From NCBI GenBank assembly GCA_005792205.1, contig SXSO01000024.1:1-8109 (forward strand): a stretch of DNA of 8,109 nucleotides, written 5' to 3'. Below, piece by piece: positions 7,402-8,109 of this stretch. Position 1 is the stretch's first letter. The number at the start of each line of letters is the position of its first letter. Origin of the DNA: Bacteroidota bacterium. Lineage in GTDB: Bacteria; Bacteroidota; Ignavibacteria; UBA10030; F1-140-MAGs086. The translations under genes and the position numbers were made by a program. Below the pieces are notes generated by a model. It was given only the letters and a program-made list of their open reading frames with translations, was not told the origin of the DNA and did no database searches.

Positions 7402-8109
7402 GTGAGAAAATTTTTTTACACATTAAATTGCTATTTAAAAAATATTTTCAAAAAATTTATAGAAAATGAAGGTCTATTACTTTCATCTGGAATTGGTTTT
7501 GCTGCTGTAATTTGTATAATTCCACTTTTACTTTTAATCACATCAATTTTTGGCTCAATTCTAAATTCTCAAACAGCAGTATATAAACAAATTGAAATTT
7601 TTTTAGAGAATTTTTTTATTGCAAAACCTTATTCATCACAAATTCGCACAACAATCACTTCACTTGTGGATGAAATAATTAGCAATAGACAAAGTTTTAG
7701 TTTTATAGCAATTTTTACTTTGATTTGGACGTCTACAAATTTATTTGCATTTACCCGAATGTCTTTAAATCGCATTTACAAAATAGAGAAACAAAGAAGT
7801 ATAGTTCGCAATTTTTTTGAAGATGTGTTTTGGGTTTTGATTTCTCTTACAATATTTTTTATTGTAAATATAGTTTTATGGATGTATTCAATATTTGAAA
7901 GTTTTTTGAAACTATTTCCGTTTTTAGAACAAGAAGTTATTTATTTTACATTTCCATTTTTTTCAAATTTTGTAACCTATGTTTTAATGTTTTTTGTAAT
8001 TTATAGATATATTCCAAATGAGAGAATACCAATAAAAATTGCACTAATTTCATCTGTTACATCAGCATCTCTTTGGAAATTTGCTGGAGTTTTATTTTCG
8101 CTTTACTTG
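7402..8109 (+). CDS. YihY/BrkB-family inner membrane protein, 3' end cut by window edge
   Basis: The frame stays open to the last base, giving 236 residues of a protein whose family is usually about 270-320. Family features are the early segment SSGIGFAAVICIIPLLLLI (28-46), the central ITSLVDEII and IWTSTNLFAFTRMSLNRIYK (108-127), and the late RYIPNERIPIKIALISSVTSASLWKF region (202-227). Hydrophobic segments at about 29-55, 98-118, 142-164, 180-202 and 210-236 fit five of the six membrane helices expected. The biochemical role of the family is not settled; the old 'ribonuclease BN' and 'virulence factor BrkB' names are historical. The start is GTG 7402, one base after the helicase stop. A TAA at 7390-7392 closes the frame upstream, and the first in-frame ATG (7759) is far too late. 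No Shine-Dalgarno is present. It is probably co-transcribed with the helicase. Confidence 0.85.
   Translation, partial: MRKFFYTLNCYLKNIFKKFIENEGLLLSSGIGFAAVICIIPLLLLITSIFGSILNSQTAVYKQIEIFLENFFIAKPYSSQIRTTITSLVDEIISNRQSFSFIAIFTLIWTSTNLFAFTRMSLNRIYKIEKQRSIVRNFFEDVFWVLISLTIFFIVNIVLWMYSIFESFLKLFPFLEQEVIYFTFPFFSNFVTYVLMFFVIYRYIPNERIPIKIALISSVTSASLWKFAGVLFSLYL

Noticed and set aside
1..8109. A novel defence, mobile or biosynthetic system
   Set aside because: All loci belong to familiar families. I saw no transposase, integrase, toxin-antitoxin pair, direct-repeat array or unexplained stretch over 300 bases; the longest non-coding gap is 42 bp.

Overview
The window is AT-rich (about a quarter G+C by eye, not counted). 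It holds five protein-coding loci, all on the + strand and packed almost end to end. None of the gene starts with visible upstream sequence has a convincing Shine-Dalgarno sequence, and A-tracts of 10-11 bases occur inside genes. The combination of a NagZ-type glycosidase fused to a class C beta-lactamase-like hydrolase, a Der protein with an SSISG...GDFLD-type G5 region, and no Shine-Dalgarno points to the Bacteroidota / Ignavibacteria-Chlorobi (FCB) side of the tree. That placement is inference. No rRNA or other taxonomic marker is present.

Layout. (1) 1-2695: a GH3 (NagZ-like) plus serine hydrolase (AmiE-like) fusion. Its N-terminus is cut by the window edge and an in-frame TGA lies at 11-13. 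(2) 2738-4045: der, a complete double GTPase for ribosome assembly. (3) 4051-5223: anmK, a complete anhydro-N-acetylmuramic acid kinase that needs a GTG or TTG start. (4) 5223-7400: a PcrA/UvrD/Rep-family DNA helicase that is full length in one frame except for a TAA at 5838-5840, just before the Walker B motif. (5) 7402-8109: the first 236 residues of a YihY/BrkB-family membrane protein that runs off the right edge.

Genes 2-5 are separated by 5 bp, a 1-bp overlap and 1 bp, so they look like one transcription unit. A 42-bp gap separates the fusion gene from der. Two of the genes fit one pathway. The fusion protein could remove GlcNAc and peptide from muropeptides, and AnmK would phosphorylate the released anhydroMurNAc, which together make part of a peptidoglycan-recycling route. 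Der (ribosome biogenesis), the helicase (DNA repair and transcription-replication conflicts) and the YihY protein are unrelated housekeeping-type functions.

I found no mobile element, RNA gene, CRISPR array or defence system, and nothing that looks like a new multi-gene system. The observations most worth checking are the two in-frame stop codons, each inside otherwise well-preserved conserved coding sequence.
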